64,000 nucleotides of DNA from Nocardia crassostreae (GCF_001613405.1 NZ_BDCH01000011.1:186001-250000); one strand, 5' to 3'; counted from the first letter of the stretch, positions 9,008-18,028 are shown. Notes: generated by a model from the letters alone, not told the origin. A program made the numbers and translations.

Positions 9008-9880
9008 TCAGCCGTGTTGTTCGAGGGCGGCCTGGTCCAGGACGGGGACGGGGAGGCAGGTGCGGACGAAACAGGCGCCGAACGAGGTCAATTCGATGGT
9101 GCGGTAGAGGACCTTGGTGCCGAAGGAGGTGCGTTTGAGCATGCGGCGCACGTCGGGGAGGGCTTCCAGGAGTTGGTAGCGGTTCGGGTTGCCGAGGGGT
9201 TCGCGTGCGATGTCGGTGAGGCCCAGGCGGTCCAGGTTGGTGAGGTATTCCTCGACGCGGTTGGGGTAGCGCAGGCCCGCGTCCTCGCCCAGGAGGATGA
9301 ATTCGCCACGGCTGCTGGTGCGTCCGGTGCGGACGGCGAGCAGGGGTTGGGGGCCGTCCAGGTAGAGGAAGCGGATGATGCGGGCCTCGTCGGGGGCCAG
9401 CTCGCCCAGGATGCGGGCGTAGGCGGGGTGCAGGTGGGTGTCGTCCTCGGACTGGAAATCGGCGGAGCGCCGGAGTAGTTCGGCGCCGCGGGCGCGGAGA
9501 TCGGTGGGGGAGCAGGGTTCCGGGGCGGTGATCGCCGCCGGGGCGGGGGTGCTCACGCCGAGGGCCTCGCGGACCGAATGGCGTACCTGCGCACCGGCTT
9601 CGGAGAGGATATCGCGCGGGGTCTGGCCGGTCATGCTGCCGCGCAGCACCACCGAGGTGACGCCGAGGGTGGTGCGCAGGCTCCAGAAGCCCGCCTCCAC
9701 CGCGGCCGATACCGCCACGCGCGCAACGCCGGTCGCGGTGCGCACGGTGCCGGTCAGGGCCGAAGACCGCCCGGGCGTCGAGTCCACCGGCACGGGCAGG
9801 GGCGCGGGTCGGCGCAGCGCCAGTTCGGTGGAGGTATCGACGGGATCGTCGTCGCCCGAGGCGGTTTCGGTCATATCCAT
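9008..9880 (-). CDS. Abi-alpha (DUF4393)-like protein, paralogue 1
   Basis: A 290-residue protein starting MDMTETASGDD, overlapping the end of the DUF445 gene by 10 bp (a second ATG at 9874 would give an ATGA overlap). The first ~115 residues are Ala/Val/Arg-rich with helical, possibly membrane-associated stretches. The C-terminal ~175 residues are clearly homologous to the protein at 11548-12429 and contain HPAYARILGELAPDEARIIR, GPQPLLAVRTGR, AGLRYPNRVEEYLTNLDRLG and LTSFGACFVRTC. This pattern fits the Abi-alpha family, first linked to abortive infection. In this genus it may be a core membrane-associated protein, so phage defence remains unproven. Confidence 0.65.
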   Translation of the reverse strand: MDMTETASGDDDPVDTSTELALRRPAPLPVPVDSTPGRSSALTGTVRTATGVARVAVSAAVEAGFWSLRTTLGVTSVVLRGSMTGQTPRDILSEAGAQVRHSVREALGVSTPAPAAITAPEPCSPTDLRARGAELLRRSADFQSEDDTHLHPAYARILGELAPDEARIIRFLYLDGPQPLLAVRTGRTSSRGEFILLGEDAGLRYPNRVEEYLTNLDRLGLTDIAREPLGNPNRYQLLEALPDVRRMLKRTSFGTKVLYRTIELTSFGACFVRTCLPVPVLDQAALEQHG

Positions 9881-11193
9881 GTCGTTGCCACTCCTGTGCC
9901 GAAGATCAGGATGTGAGCGTAACCGGCGAAGAGCCCCAGTATGCCGCCATGGACGAACAAAAGCCATTCGTCTTGTTTGATGGCCGATCGCAGCATGTCC
10001 ACGAAGTCCGGCGGCTCCAGCGCCGACATTTGTTTGGAGATGAACTCCGAGACCTGCTTGCTCTGCTGGGCGTTGAAGGCCGGGTCGGCGAAGGCGATGG
10101 GCGCGATGTTCCTGGCCTCGGCGGTGAAAGACGCCTGCAGCGAGTCGTATTCGCGCCCGCCCAGCATGAACTTGACCGCGCCCCGGGCCGGTCCCAGCGC
10201 CCGGTCGGCGGCGGGCCGCAGGGAGTCCTCCAGCATCTGGATGGTGCGGTCCGAGCGCGGGCCGTTGAGCAGCTCGTCGCCGAGATTGGCGATGGTCATG
10301 ACCTGGCTGGAGACCATGTCCGCGTATCCCTCGGTGATCTCCGACTGCCGCTTCACGAGCAGCCCCTGCCGCCACGGGCACCACCACTTGGGGTAGGCGG
10401 GCACGAAGATCAGATTGATGCCGACCCAGTTCACCACCCAGCCGATGATCACCCCGCCCACCGGCAGCACCAGCAGGGTCGACCATCCGGTCCAGTGCAG
10501 GATGCCGACCAGCACCAGACCCATGGGCGCGCCGAAGTAGAAGCCGAAGTTCTGCATGAACTGCAGTTCCTTCTGCCCCAGGACCTGGAACAGACTGTTC
10601 AGCAACTGCGGCCGCGCCTGGAAGTAGCGAATGACCATCTGCTTCACATCGACCAGTTGATCGATGTTGTTGGCGAGTTCGCTGGTGAGTTCGCGAAGAA
10701 TATCGGGGAGTTGCTCCTTGACCCGCTGATGCACCATCTCGCGGACTCCGCTGGGCAGGTTGTACCAAAGCTGCGGATGCTCGCGCTTCAGGATGTCTTC
10801 GACGATGTCGCGAATCTGTAGTTCCGCGGTTTCGGTGAAATGCTGGGCGATCTGGTCGGGGCCGAGTTCGCGAAAGAAGTCCCCGATGTTGCCGAGTTTC
10901 GCCAGCCCTTTGTCCACGGCGATGGACGCCATCTTGTCCGCACGTGAGGGCACGATGCTCTGCCAGCCCATCCGGCCGTCGTACTGCAGCAGCGGCAGCA
11001 CCTGAATTCGATTGGGCAAGTAAGGAAACAGCGCGGCGAGACCCGGAACTCGGAAGCCGTGAAACCGGACCGGTTTGAACAGCATGAGCACGCCGGTCCA
11101 GTTGGTGATGTAGCCGATCACGCCGGTGAACAACGGAATTGTGATCAATTCCAGCAGAATTGTCGGGTGAACTCCGAAAACGCTCTCTAGCAC
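9871..11193 (-). CDS. DUF445 family membrane protein
   Basis: A 440-residue protein with N-terminal hydrophobic helices (ITIPLFTGVIGYITNWTGVL), a long amphipathic helical middle (residues ~80-210), a Gly-rich hydrophobic hairpin (GAPMGLVLVGILHWTGW ... VGGVIIGWVVNWVGINLIF) and a C-terminal hydrophobic segment. GYITNWTGVLML and GWVVNWVGINLIF are the characteristic repeated G-x2-(T/V)NW motif of DUF445. The GTG start at 11193 is chosen because AGGAGG lies a few bases upstream; the longer ATG version lacks this. It is co-transcribed with the Abi-alpha paralogue 1 gene (overlap). The biochemical role of the family is not established. Confidence 0.85.
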   Translation of the reverse strand: MLESVFGVHPTILLELITIPLFTGVIGYITNWTGVLMLFKPVRFHGFRVPGLAALFPYLPNRIQVLPLLQYDGRMGWQSIVPSRADKMASIAVDKGLAKLGNIGDFFRELGPDQIAQHFTETAELQIRDIVEDILKREHPQLWYNLPSGVREMVHQRVKEQLPDILRELTSELANNIDQLVDVKQMVIRYFQARPQLLNSLFQVLGQKELQFMQNFGFYFGAPMGLVLVGILHWTGWSTLLVLPVGGVIIGWVVNWVGINLIFVPAYPKWWCPWRQGLLVKRQSEITEGYADMVSSQVMTIANLGDELLNGPRSDRTIQMLEDSLRPAADRALGPARGAVKFMLGGREYDSLQASFTAEARNIAPIAFADPAFNAQQSKQVSEFISKQMSALEPPDFVDMLRSAIKQDEWLLFVHGGILGLFAGYAHILIFGTGVATTWI

Positions 11194-11547
11194 GACATCC
11201 TCCTGCCGACCCTGCACCGGTACTGCCGCCGGTGAACACACCCCATCGGCATCCCGGACCTTACTTTGCGCTCAGGAAGTGAGTCCAGTGACGGGGTGTC
11301 TGAGTCGGAGACTTCGGTCACACTGGCTCGCCCTGATGTTCCGATCTCTCGATGGGACCACGAGAATGGCGGAGGCCACATCCATATCGCTAGCGGTACG
11401 GGGGTTGCAGGGGGCTCATGGCGGACGGCGTCTCGTCCGGTGTGAGCGGGGTGGCCTTCGGTGGGCTTGCCGGGTTCGACATGCCTGGGGTCTGCCGACG
11501 GCATAATCTGTGGACGGTTAGTTCACCTGGCGATATTCGGAGATGAC
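11194..11547. other. divergent intergenic region between DUF445 and Abi-alpha 2
   Basis: This 354-bp gap should hold the promoters for both directions. I see no RNA gene, no repeat and no convincing operator; short open frames here are not supported by a start site or by recognisable protein sequence. Confidence 0.5.
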
Positions 11548-12429
11548 GTGGCAGACGACAGGACCGGACAGGAAGTGGTTCGTCCGGGTTCCCGTGCCGT
11601 GGAACGCAGCTCGGATGTGGAGAAGCGGCAGATCAGCAATGAGGCCCGGCTGATCCGCGGCGCGTTCCGAGCCGCCGGACTGGCCGTCGGCACCGCCGTG
11701 CGCGGTACCGAATGGGCGGTCGGCACCAGCTTCGAAATCACCAAACAGCTGACCCAGGCTGCCCTCGACGGGGAGTCCTCGGCCGATATCGCGGAGCGCA
11801 CCGGGGCGGCGCTGCGCTCCATCGCGCGCAGTGCGCTCGGCGTCACCGAGGGTTCGGTGCGCGAGATCGTCAGCTATGTGCCGACCCCCATGAACGGGCC
11901 CACCGGCCAGCACGCCATTCCGTCCGGGGCCCTGGTCCGCTCGGCCAGCTCCGATGAACTGCGCCGCCGCGGCGACGCGCTGCTCGCGCGCTCGGCCGAT
12001 GTCTACTTCACCGAGGACGTGCACCCCGCCTACGACCGCATTCTCGATCAGCTCGCACCCGACGAGGCGCGCATCCTGCGCTTCATGGCCTTGAACGGCC
12101 CGCAGCCGTCGGTGGACGTGCGCACCAACCGCCCCCTGGGCATCGGCTCCGAACTGGTGCAGGGCGATCTCACCTCGGTGCCCGAGCAGGCCGGGGTGCG
12201 CTATCCCGACCGCGCCCGGCACTACCTGATCAACCTCAACCGCCTCGGCCTCACCATGACCTCCGAGGACCCCGTGGTGCTGTCGCGCTACATGGTGCTG
12301 GAGGTGCAGCCGGTGGTCGAGCAGGCCCTGAAGAAGGCCGGTAGAGTGCCCAAGATCGTGCGAAAGAGCCTGCGCCTGACCGAGTTCGGCGAGGACTTCT
12401 GCACAACCTGCTTCAGCATCAACGGCTGA
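11548..12429 (+). CDS. Abi-alpha (DUF4393)-like protein, paralogue 2
   Basis: A 293-residue protein. The GTG start at 11548 has GGAG five bases upstream and gives a length close to paralogue 1 (290). It shares the C-terminal block with the gene at 9008-9880: HPAYDRILDQLAPDEARILR, GPQPSVDVRTNR, AGVRYPDRARHYLINLNRLG and LTEFGEDFCTTC. The N-terminal part has two Ala/Val-rich helical segments (AAGLAVGTAVRGTEWAVGTS). The two paralogues sit on opposite strands around the DUF445 gene, suggesting an ancient duplication kept with a membrane partner. The function is unknown; the Abi-alpha label is a family resemblance only. Confidence 0.65.
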   Translation: MADDRTGQEVVRPGSRAVERSSDVEKRQISNEARLIRGAFRAAGLAVGTAVRGTEWAVGTSFEITKQLTQAALDGESSADIAERTGAALRSIARSALGVTEGSVREIVSYVPTPMNGPTGQHAIPSGALVRSASSDELRRRGDALLARSADVYFTEDVHPAYDRILDQLAPDEARILRFMALNGPQPSVDVRTNRPLGIGSELVQGDLTSVPEQAGVRYPDRARHYLINLNRLGLTMTSEDPVVLSRYMVLEVQPVVEQALKKAGRVPKIVRKSLRLTEFGEDFCTTCFSING

Positions 12430-12547
12430 CCCGCCGCCCCGCCGTCCCCCCAACCACCCCGAACCGGGGCGCGCGAGTACCTGGCTGATAGCGATACGGT
12501 ACAAATCTGCCTCAATCGGCAAAGGATTCCGCATACCTGATGGGATT

Positions 12548-13081
12548 GTGGATGCTATGGATTCCGATGCGGTAGCCGCGATCAGCCGGTTGAAGTTCCG
12601 GTATCTGCGTGCCCTCGACACCAAGTCGTGGGAGGAGTTCGCCGACACCATGATTCCGGAGGCCACCGCCACCTACAGCGAATACCTGCAATTCGAATCG
12701 CGCGACGCCTTCCTAGCCTTCATGCGCATCACCCTCGGCCCCCACGTCATCACCGAACACCGCTGCGACCACCCCGAAATCGACGTAGACGGCAACACCG
12801 CCACCGGCACCTGGTACCTAGCCGACACAGTCCTCATCCCCGGCCACAACATGCTCCTCCGCGGCGCCGCCTTCTACTCCGACCAATACGTCAAATGCCC
12901 CGACGGCCAATGGCGCATAGCCCACACCGGCTACGAACGCACCTACGAAGTAGTCCTCTCCCTCTCCGACCTCCCCAGCCTCCGCCTAACCAGCAGCCGC
13001 TGGGGCTTGATCGCCCGAGACCCAGCGGACACCCCCCGCACCGAACCCATGCCCCCCGACGCCACCGGCACGATGGGCTAA
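12548..13081 (+). CDS. SnoaL-like (NTF2-fold) protein
   Basis: A 177-residue protein with the SnoaL/NTF2 pattern: an N-terminal helix (AISRLKFRYLRALDTKSWEEFADTM), then antiparallel strands with the conserved TEHRCDHPEIDVDGNTATGTWYLAD and DGQWRIAHTGYERTYE. Proteins of this fold act as isomerases, cyclases, dehydratases or ligand-binding proteins. The GTG start at 12548 is used; an internal ATG at 12557 is equally possible. It stands alone, without an evident operon. Codon use in the 3' half is unusually rich in CCC/GCC runs. The substrate is unknown. Confidence 0.75.
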   Translation: MDAMDSDAVAAISRLKFRYLRALDTKSWEEFADTMIPEATATYSEYLQFESRDAFLAFMRITLGPHVITEHRCDHPEIDVDGNTATGTWYLADTVLIPGHNMLLRGAAFYSDQYVKCPDGQWRIAHTGYERTYEVVLSLSDLPSLRLTSSRWGLIARDPADTPRTEPMPPDATGTMG

Positions 13082-13456
13082 CTGTTCGCGGCCCACCACC
13101 CTGTTGGTCTGCCGCTGGTGATGCTTTTCCAAGACGTCGTCTCAAGGGCCCGCCGTAGGCGAACTGTCGACGACAGTCGGTCCAATCCGTTCCGCGTATC
13201 AAGCCAGTTCGTCCGTCTGTAGGGAATTCTCTTCGAGCAGTCCTGTCAGGGTTCGGGCCGTCTCGATTTTGGACTGAGCGGAGCGTGCGTCTGTGCGGGG
13301 GAGCGAAGCGGAGGAGCACAGACGTGCGCGGAGGGAGGGAAAAATCGAGACTCAGGGGCCCGAACCCCGCCCGGAGCGAAGCGGAGGGCAAATTAAACAC
13401 AGCCACGAGCGATCCTGATCAGAAGCCGCTCTCCCGGTTTTTCCTGCCCGCGCCTT
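13082..13456. other. 375-bp intergenic region between SnoaL-like gene and prfC
   Basis: The genes on both sides converge here. The gap holds a long nested inverted repeat (13250-13366) and two copies of GAGCGAAGCGGAGG (13301-13314 and 13374-13387). No protein-coding frame looks real. Confidence 0.6.
13250..13366. repeat. nested long inverted repeat (cruciform/large hairpin)
   Basis: GGTTCGGGCC (13250-13259) is the exact reverse complement of GGCCCGAACC (13357-13366). Inside it, TCTCGATTTT (13261-13270) pairs with AAAATCGAGA (13341-13350), and CGTCTGTGC (13288-13296) pairs with GCACAGACG (13316-13324) around a 19-nt purine-rich loop containing GAGCGAAGCGGAGG. The structure lies between convergent genes and could be a double terminator, a structured RNA or a small palindromic repeat element. 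Confidence 0.7.
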
Positions 13457-15076
13457 CTACTCCGTGCCCGCCACCAACAGTTCGAGCGTCAGCTCCGGCA
13501 TCTCCTTCTGGATGTACTGCAACCGCCACTTATCCGAGAACAGCGCGAGCAGTGCCCCGTCGGTCCGCGTGAACACCTCCACACCGCGCTGCCGGTTCAG
13601 TTCGGCAGCCGAAGCCGCGTCGGTCCGCCGCGCCAGCTGGTAAGGCAGGTGATCCAACTGCGTCTCGACGTTGTATTCGCCCAGCATCCGCGCAGTCATA
13701 ACCTCGAACTGCATAGGCCCGACCGCCGCCAGCACCGGCGATGCATCACCGCGCGTGTCATTCCGCAGCACCTGAACCACGCCCTCGGAGTCGAGCTGGT
13801 CGATAGCCTTCCGGAACTGCTTGTACTTGCCCTGCGACTGCGCCCGCAGCGTCGCGAAGTGTTCCGGCGCGAACGACGGAATAGGCGGGTACTGCACCTT
13901 CTTGTCCACGAACAGCGTGTGCCCCGGTGCCAGCGCGGTCGCGTTCACAAGCCCGACCACATCGCCCGGATAGGCGGTGTCGACCGTGGACCGCTCGCGC
14001 CCGAAGACAGTCAACGCGTACTTGGTGGCGAACGGCCGCCCGGTCTGCGCGTGCGTAACCACCATCCCCCGCTCGAACTCACCGGAGACGATCCGCATGA
14101 AAGCCAGCCGGTCGCGATGCGCGGAATCCATCCCCGCCTGCACCTTGAAGATCACCGCACTGAACGGATCGGTAGTCGCACGCGGCTTGCCGTCGACATC
14201 ATTGCGAGCGCGCGGCGCCGGAGCCAGCTCAACGAGCGTGTCCAGAATCTGCCGCACCCCGAAGTTCAACATGGCGGACGCATAGATAACCGGCGACGTA
14301 TGCCCCGCCAGGAACAGTTCCTGATCATGGTCCTGCCCTGCGGCAGAGAGCAATTCGCTCTCCTCGGCCGCGGTCACCCACACCTCGCCCTCACGCGCCT
14401 CAGCCTGCTCAGGCGTGTAATGCTCCTCAGGCGCAATGGTCGCGCCACCCGCAGTACGCGTGAAATGAATGTATTCAGTAGCCGCCCCCTCGTCACCGCG
14501 CCGCAGCAGCCCCCGGAAATCCCCGGCGATACCCACGGGCAGAAACAGCGGCGTAGGCGTCAGTCCGATCCGCTCGATGATCTCATCCAGCAGTTCCAGC
14601 GGCGCCTGCCCCGGCCGGTCCCACTTGTTGATAACAGTGATCACCGGAATCCCGCGATCCCGCGCCACCTGAAACAGCTTGAGCGTCTGCGGTTCCAGCC
14701 CCTTCGCGGCATCGATGAGCATGACCGCCGCATCCACCGCGGTGAGCACCCGATAGGTGTCCTCGGAGAAATCGGAGTGCCCCGGCGTATCCACCAGATT
14801 GATCACGCAGTCCCCGTACTCGAACTGCAGCGCCGTCGAGCTGACCGAGATACCGCGCGCCTTCTCCATCTCCATCCAGTCCGACACGGTGGACTTGCGC
14901 CCGCCCTTGCCGTGCACCGCACCGGCCTCGGCAATGACCTTGGCATGCAGCGCCAGCGCCTCGGTGAGCGTGGACTTACCCGCGTCGGGATGCGAGATGA
15001 CCGCGAAGGTGCGCCGCCGCGCCACCTCGTCGGCCAACCCGGATGCGGTGGTCGCGCTGGTGGTCGGGGAACTCAC
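13457..15076 (-). CDS. prfC: peptide chain release factor 3 (RF-3)
   Basis: A 539-residue translational GTPase that recycles RF1/RF2 from the ribosome. G-domain motifs: SHPDAGKST (G1, residues 28-36), RGISVSSTALQF (G2, switch I), DTPGHSDF (G3) and NKWD (G4). The C-terminal part has the RF3 domain order with QFEVMTARMLGEYNVE, which separates RF3 from EF-G. The GTG start at 15076 with AAAAGGAG upstream gives the usual family length; the longer open frame adds an unrelated extension. It is downstream of, and codirectional with, the TetR gene at 15147-15803 (70-bp gap). Confidence 0.94.
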   Translation of the reverse strand: MSSPTTSATTASGLADEVARRRTFAVISHPDAGKSTLTEALALHAKVIAEAGAVHGKGGRKSTVSDWMEMEKARGISVSSTALQFEYGDCVINLVDTPGHSDFSEDTYRVLTAVDAAVMLIDAAKGLEPQTLKLFQVARDRGIPVITVINKWDRPGQAPLELLDEIIERIGLTPTPLFLPVGIAGDFRGLLRRGDEGAATEYIHFTRTAGGATIAPEEHYTPEQAEAREGEVWVTAAEESELLSAAGQDHDQELFLAGHTSPVIYASAMLNFGVRQILDTLVELAPAPRARNDVDGKPRATTDPFSAVIFKVQAGMDSAHRDRLAFMRIVSGEFERGMVVTHAQTGRPFATKYALTVFGRERSTVDTAYPGDVVGLVNATALAPGHTLFVDKKVQYPPIPSFAPEHFATLRAQSQGKYKQFRKAIDQLDSEGVVQVLRNDTRGDASPVLAAVGPMQFEVMTARMLGEYNVETQLDHLPYQLARRTDAASAAELNRQRGVEVFTRTDGALLALFSDKWRLQYIQKEMPELTLELLVAGTE

Positions 15077-15146
15077 GGGGGACTCCTTTTGGGACGGCGA
15101 GCGGTCCGGAAACGCGGACGGCAACCTGTCCAGGGTACGTGACGAC

Positions 15147-15803
15147 CTACACGCCCTGACCAGCCGGATCCGCCGCCAGATGCCGGGCGACGGCGTCCGC
15201 CACCAGAGCGCGCACATCGGTCCCCGGCGCGACCGCCTCGATACTGCGATTGGCCACCACCACCGCGATCCCGTGCAGATTGGTCCACAGATTCAGCGCC
15301 CGCGCACCGGCCCGATCCGGCGCGCATTCCGCGATCAGCTCGCGCCATCGCGCGAACATCGGCAGTGTCGTGGTCACCCGCAGGTTCCCACCCGCGCCCT
15401 CCAGGAGGTCGTGCCGGAACATGAGGGTGAACATCTCGGGCCGTTCGGCCGCGAACTCGACGTACGCCAACCCCATTCGCTCGACCTGCTCTCGGACTGT
15501 TATCCGCTGTGCTGCAATGGTTTCCGTGCATCGCCGCACGGCCGTCCCCGGAGCCTCGGCGGTTCGCCCCGTGTCCTGCGCCGCGTCGATCCGGGTCCGC
15601 AGGTCGGCGTAGCCGCGGACGGCAATGGCGGCGAGGAGGGTGTTGTGCGTCGGGAAGTAGCGCCGGGGCGCGCCATGTGAGACGCCGGTTTCGCGGGCGA
15701 TCTGCCGTAGTCCGAGCTGGGCCGCGCCGACCTCTTCGAGCATGTCCACCCCCGCGCTCACGAGGCGTTCCCGCAGCGGCTCAACCACTCCCATGCGGCT
15801 CAT
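15147..15803 (-). CDS. TetR-family regulator (divergent from acyltransferase)
   Basis: A 218-residue repressor with the HTH at residues ~15-60 (LVSAGVDMLEEVGAAQLGLR, GVSHGAPRRYFPTHNTLLAA) and a TetR_C domain (YVEFAAERPEMFTLMFRHDL) of the WHG type. The ATG at 15803 is preferred to a GTG at 15839 because the latter lies inside the palindrome at 15832-15846. The gene is divergent from the acyltransferase at 15915, and two 15-bp palindromes occupy the gap, so autorepression and control of the acyltransferase are likely. Confidence 0.85.
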   Translation of the reverse strand: MSRMGVVEPLRERLVSAGVDMLEEVGAAQLGLRQIARETGVSHGAPRRYFPTHNTLLAAIAVRGYADLRTRIDAAQDTGRTAEAPGTAVRRCTETIAAQRITVREQVERMGLAYVEFAAERPEMFTLMFRHDLLEGAGGNLRVTTTLPMFARWRELIAECAPDRAGARALNLWTNLHGIAVVVANRSIEAVAPGTDVRALVADAVARHLAADPAGQGV

Positions 15804-15831
15804 TCTCGCGCCCTTCGCTCCGGTTTTCGCT

Positions 15832-15890
15832 GTAGACACTGTCTACCGACTCGTGTAGGAAGGAGCTTAACCCGCGTAGACAGTGTCTAC
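15832..15890. promoter_or_regulatory. paired TetR operator palindromes (15832-15846 and 15876-15890)
   Basis: GTAGACACTGTCTAC (15832-15846) and GTAGACAGTGTCTAC (15876-15890) are each palindromic except for the central base pair, and they are exact reverse complements of one another. The centres are 44 bp apart, about four helical turns, in the divergent tetR/acyltransferase promoter region. This is strong evidence for two operator copies bound on one DNA face. Confidence 0.8.
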
Positions 15891-15914
15891 GAACTCGTCT
15901 CCGGGGAGGTTCTC

Positions 15915-16577
15915 ATGGCGTACTGGTTCCTGAAGTACGTGCTGGTCGGTCCGATACTGCGCCTGCTGGGCCGCCCGAGAATCGAAGGGCTCCACCACGT
16001 TCCGAAGGACGGCCCGGTGATCATCACCGCCAACCACCTGGCGGTCGTCGATTCCCTCTACCTGTGCCTGGTCCTGCCCCGCCGCCTCACCTTCCTCGCC
16101 AAGCAGGAGTACTTCACCGAGAACGGCTTCCGCGGCCGCATCAACCGCTGGGTCATGAACGCCACCGGCCAGGTGCCGGTCGACCGCACCGGCGGCACCG
16201 CGGGCTCGGATTCCCTCGCGGCCGCCATCCGCATTCTCGAGAACGGCGGCATGTGGGGCATCCACCCCGAAGGCACCCGCTCACCCGACGGCCGCATCTA
16301 CCGCGGCCGCACCGGCGTCATCCGCGTCGCCATGCACACCGGCGCACCCGTGGTCCCCGTGGTTCTCTCCGGCACCGACCGCGTCAACCCCCGCAACCGC
16401 CGCTTCCTCCGCCTCGCCAAGGTCAAGATCTCCTTCGGCCGCCCCCGCCACTTCCTCCCCGCCGACCAGCGGGCCGTCCGCCGCGCCACCGACGAGCTCA
16501 TGGCCGATATGGTCCGCCGCTCCGGCCGCCCCTATGTCGACTGCTACGCGGCGACTTTCAAAGCCGACGCAGCTTGA
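15915..16577 (+). CDS. PlsC-type 1-acylglycerol-3-phosphate acyltransferase family
   Basis: A 220-residue membrane-associated acyltransferase. Block I is NHLAVVD (NHx4D, residues ~40-46) with the catalytic His; block III is HPEGTRSPDG, which binds the glycerol-phosphate moiety; block IV is VVPVVLSGTD. An N-terminal hydrophobic helix (WFLKYVLVGPILRLLG) anchors it to the inner membrane. GGGGAGG lies before the ATG. It likely acylates lysophosphatidate or a related acceptor. Regulation by the adjacent TetR protein through the paired palindromes would be ligand-dependent, perhaps by acyl-CoA; that last point is inference. Confidence 0.85.
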   Translation: MAYWFLKYVLVGPILRLLGRPRIEGLHHVPKDGPVIITANHLAVVDSLYLCLVLPRRLTFLAKQEYFTENGFRGRINRWVMNATGQVPVDRTGGTAGSDSLAAAIRILENGGMWGIHPEGTRSPDGRIYRGRTGVIRVAMHTGAPVVPVVLSGTDRVNPRNRRFLRLAKVKISFGRPRHFLPADQRAVRRATDELMADMVRRSGRPYVDCYAATFKADAA

Positions 16578-16809
16578 GCGCGTTCGCGGGTGGGGGTGGT
16601 GCGGAGCGGCTATCGAGGCATGTTAGAGTTCTCAGGTTGTCTCGGCGAGGGTGTGGCACCCAGTTGCCCACCGTGATCGACGCGGCTCGGCTTTCCGGCC
16701 GTCCCTGTTCGGTTCTCGCCCGACGAGAAGACCAACATTGCCAGGGCGGCACAAGTACCCCTGGCGCACACGCTGACACAGCCCGGACGAGCCGTAGGAG
16801 TAGACAGTC

Positions 16810-17406
16810 ATGTCTGACGCCAACCTTCTCGAAGCCACCGTACGCACCGAGTTCGGTAAGGGTGCCGCGCGTCGGACCCGCCGCGACGGCAACGTTCCCG
16901 CCGTTCTGTACGGCCACAACGAAGAGCCGCAGCACCTGGCCGTCGACGCCAAGGCCTTCGCCGCCATCCTGCGCGCGCACGGCACCAACGCGATCCTGAA
17001 CCTGGACATCGCGGGCAAGAAGCAGCTGGCCATGACCAAGTCGGTCGTCGTCCACCCGCTGCGTCGCTACATCGAGCACGCCGACCTGCTGATCATCCGT
17101 CGCGGTGAGAGCGTCACCGCCGATGTGCACGTGACCCTGGTCGGCGAGGCCGCCTCCGGCACCCTGGTCACCCAGGAGGCCACCGTGCTCTCCGTCGAGG
17201 CCGACGCCCTGAAGCTGCCCGAGTCCATCGAGATCGATATCGCGGGCTCCGAGCCGGGCACCCAGATCACCGCCGGCGCCGTCGCGCTGCCCGCGGGCGT
17301 CACCCTGGCCGGTGACCCGGAGGCCCTGATCGTGAACATCATCGCCGCCCCGGCCGCCGCCGAGGAGCCCGCCGAGGGCGAGGCCGCCGAGGAAGCCGCC
17401 GAGTAA
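16810..17406 (+). CDS. rplY: 50S ribosomal protein bL25, long (CTC) form
   Basis: A 198-residue 5S rRNA-binding protein. The N-terminal L25 domain ([20 protein letters not shown] ... [12 protein letters not shown]) is followed by the TL5/CTC C-terminal beta domain and an acidic Glu/Ala tail (residues ~180-198) typical of actinobacterial forms. The 232-bp leader upstream contains a TGTTAGAGT -10-like element near 16620. It is directly upstream of pth (40-bp gap), a conserved pair (Rv1015c-Rv1014c in M. tuberculosis by recollection). Confidence 0.95.
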   Translation: MSDANLLEATVRTEFGKGAARRTRRDGNVPAVLYGHNEEPQHLAVDAKAFAAILRAHGTNAILNLDIAGKKQLAMTKSVVVHPLRRYIEHADLLIIRRGESVTADVHVTLVGEAASGTLVTQEATVLSVEADALKLPESIEIDIAGSEPGTQITAGAVALPAGVTLAGDPEALIVNIIAAPAAAEEPAEGEAAEEAAE

Positions 17407-17446
17407 TTCGGCCTTCCCGCAACGACTTTCACCAGAAGTCACCGCG

Positions 17447-18028
17447 ATGACCGTGGCTGATGCCGGGCCCGCGCTCGTAGTCGGATTGGGTAATCCCGGA
17501 ACCGAATACGAGCGCACCCGGCACAATGTCGGGTTCATGGTCGCCGATGTGCTCGCGGAGCGCGTCGGCGGCCGTTTCACCGTGCACAAGAAGTCCGGCG
17601 CCGATCTGCTCGAGGCGCGCCTGGACGGGCGCAAGGTGCTCATCGCCAAGTCGCGCAGCTATATGAACCTGTCCGGGCGACCGGTTGCCGCGCTGGCGAA
17701 GTTCTTCTCCGTGCCCGCGAGCGACATCATTGCCGTGCACGACGAATTGGATCTGCCCTTCGGCACCGTCCGTCTCAAGCAGGGCGGCGGCGAGGGCGGG
17801 CACAATGGTCTGCGCTCCATGTCGCAGGCGCTCACCACCAAGGATTACCTGCGGGTTCGCTTCGGCATCGGGCGGCCGCCGGGTCGGCAGGATCCCGCCG
17901 ACTACGTGCTCAAGCCGTTCTCCGCGCCGGAGCGCAAGGAACTGCCGGTGATCGTGGAACAGGCCGTGGACGCTGTCGAGCTACTGCTCCGAGTGGGCCT
18001 CGAGCCCGCGCAGAATCAGCTGCACTGA
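17447..18028 (+). CDS. pth: peptidyl-tRNA hydrolase
   Basis: A 193-residue enzyme that cleaves the ester bond of peptidyl-tRNA released from stalled ribosomes. It has [18 protein letters not shown] with the catalytic His, [18 protein letters not shown] (Asp) and [12 protein letters not shown]. The length is normal for the family. It is co-transcribed with rplY and ends in a strong stem-loop terminator shared with the converging pks16 gene. Confidence 0.96.
   Translation: MTVADAGPALVVGLGNPGTEYERTRHNVGFMVADVLAERVGGRFTVHKKSGADLLEARLDGRKVLIAKSRSYMNLSGRPVAALAKFFSVPASDIIAVHDELDLPFGTVRLKQGGGEGGHNGLRSMSQALTTKDYLRVRFGIGRPPGRQDPADYVLKPFSAPERKELPVIVEQAVDAVELLLRVGLEPAQNQLH

Noticed and set aside
9881-11239. 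N-terminal extension of the Abi-alpha paralogue 1 frame to 11239
   Set aside because: The extension overlaps DUF445 in another frame and reads as Arg/Pro-rich shadow sequence. Homology with paralogue 2 begins only after the ATG at 9880.
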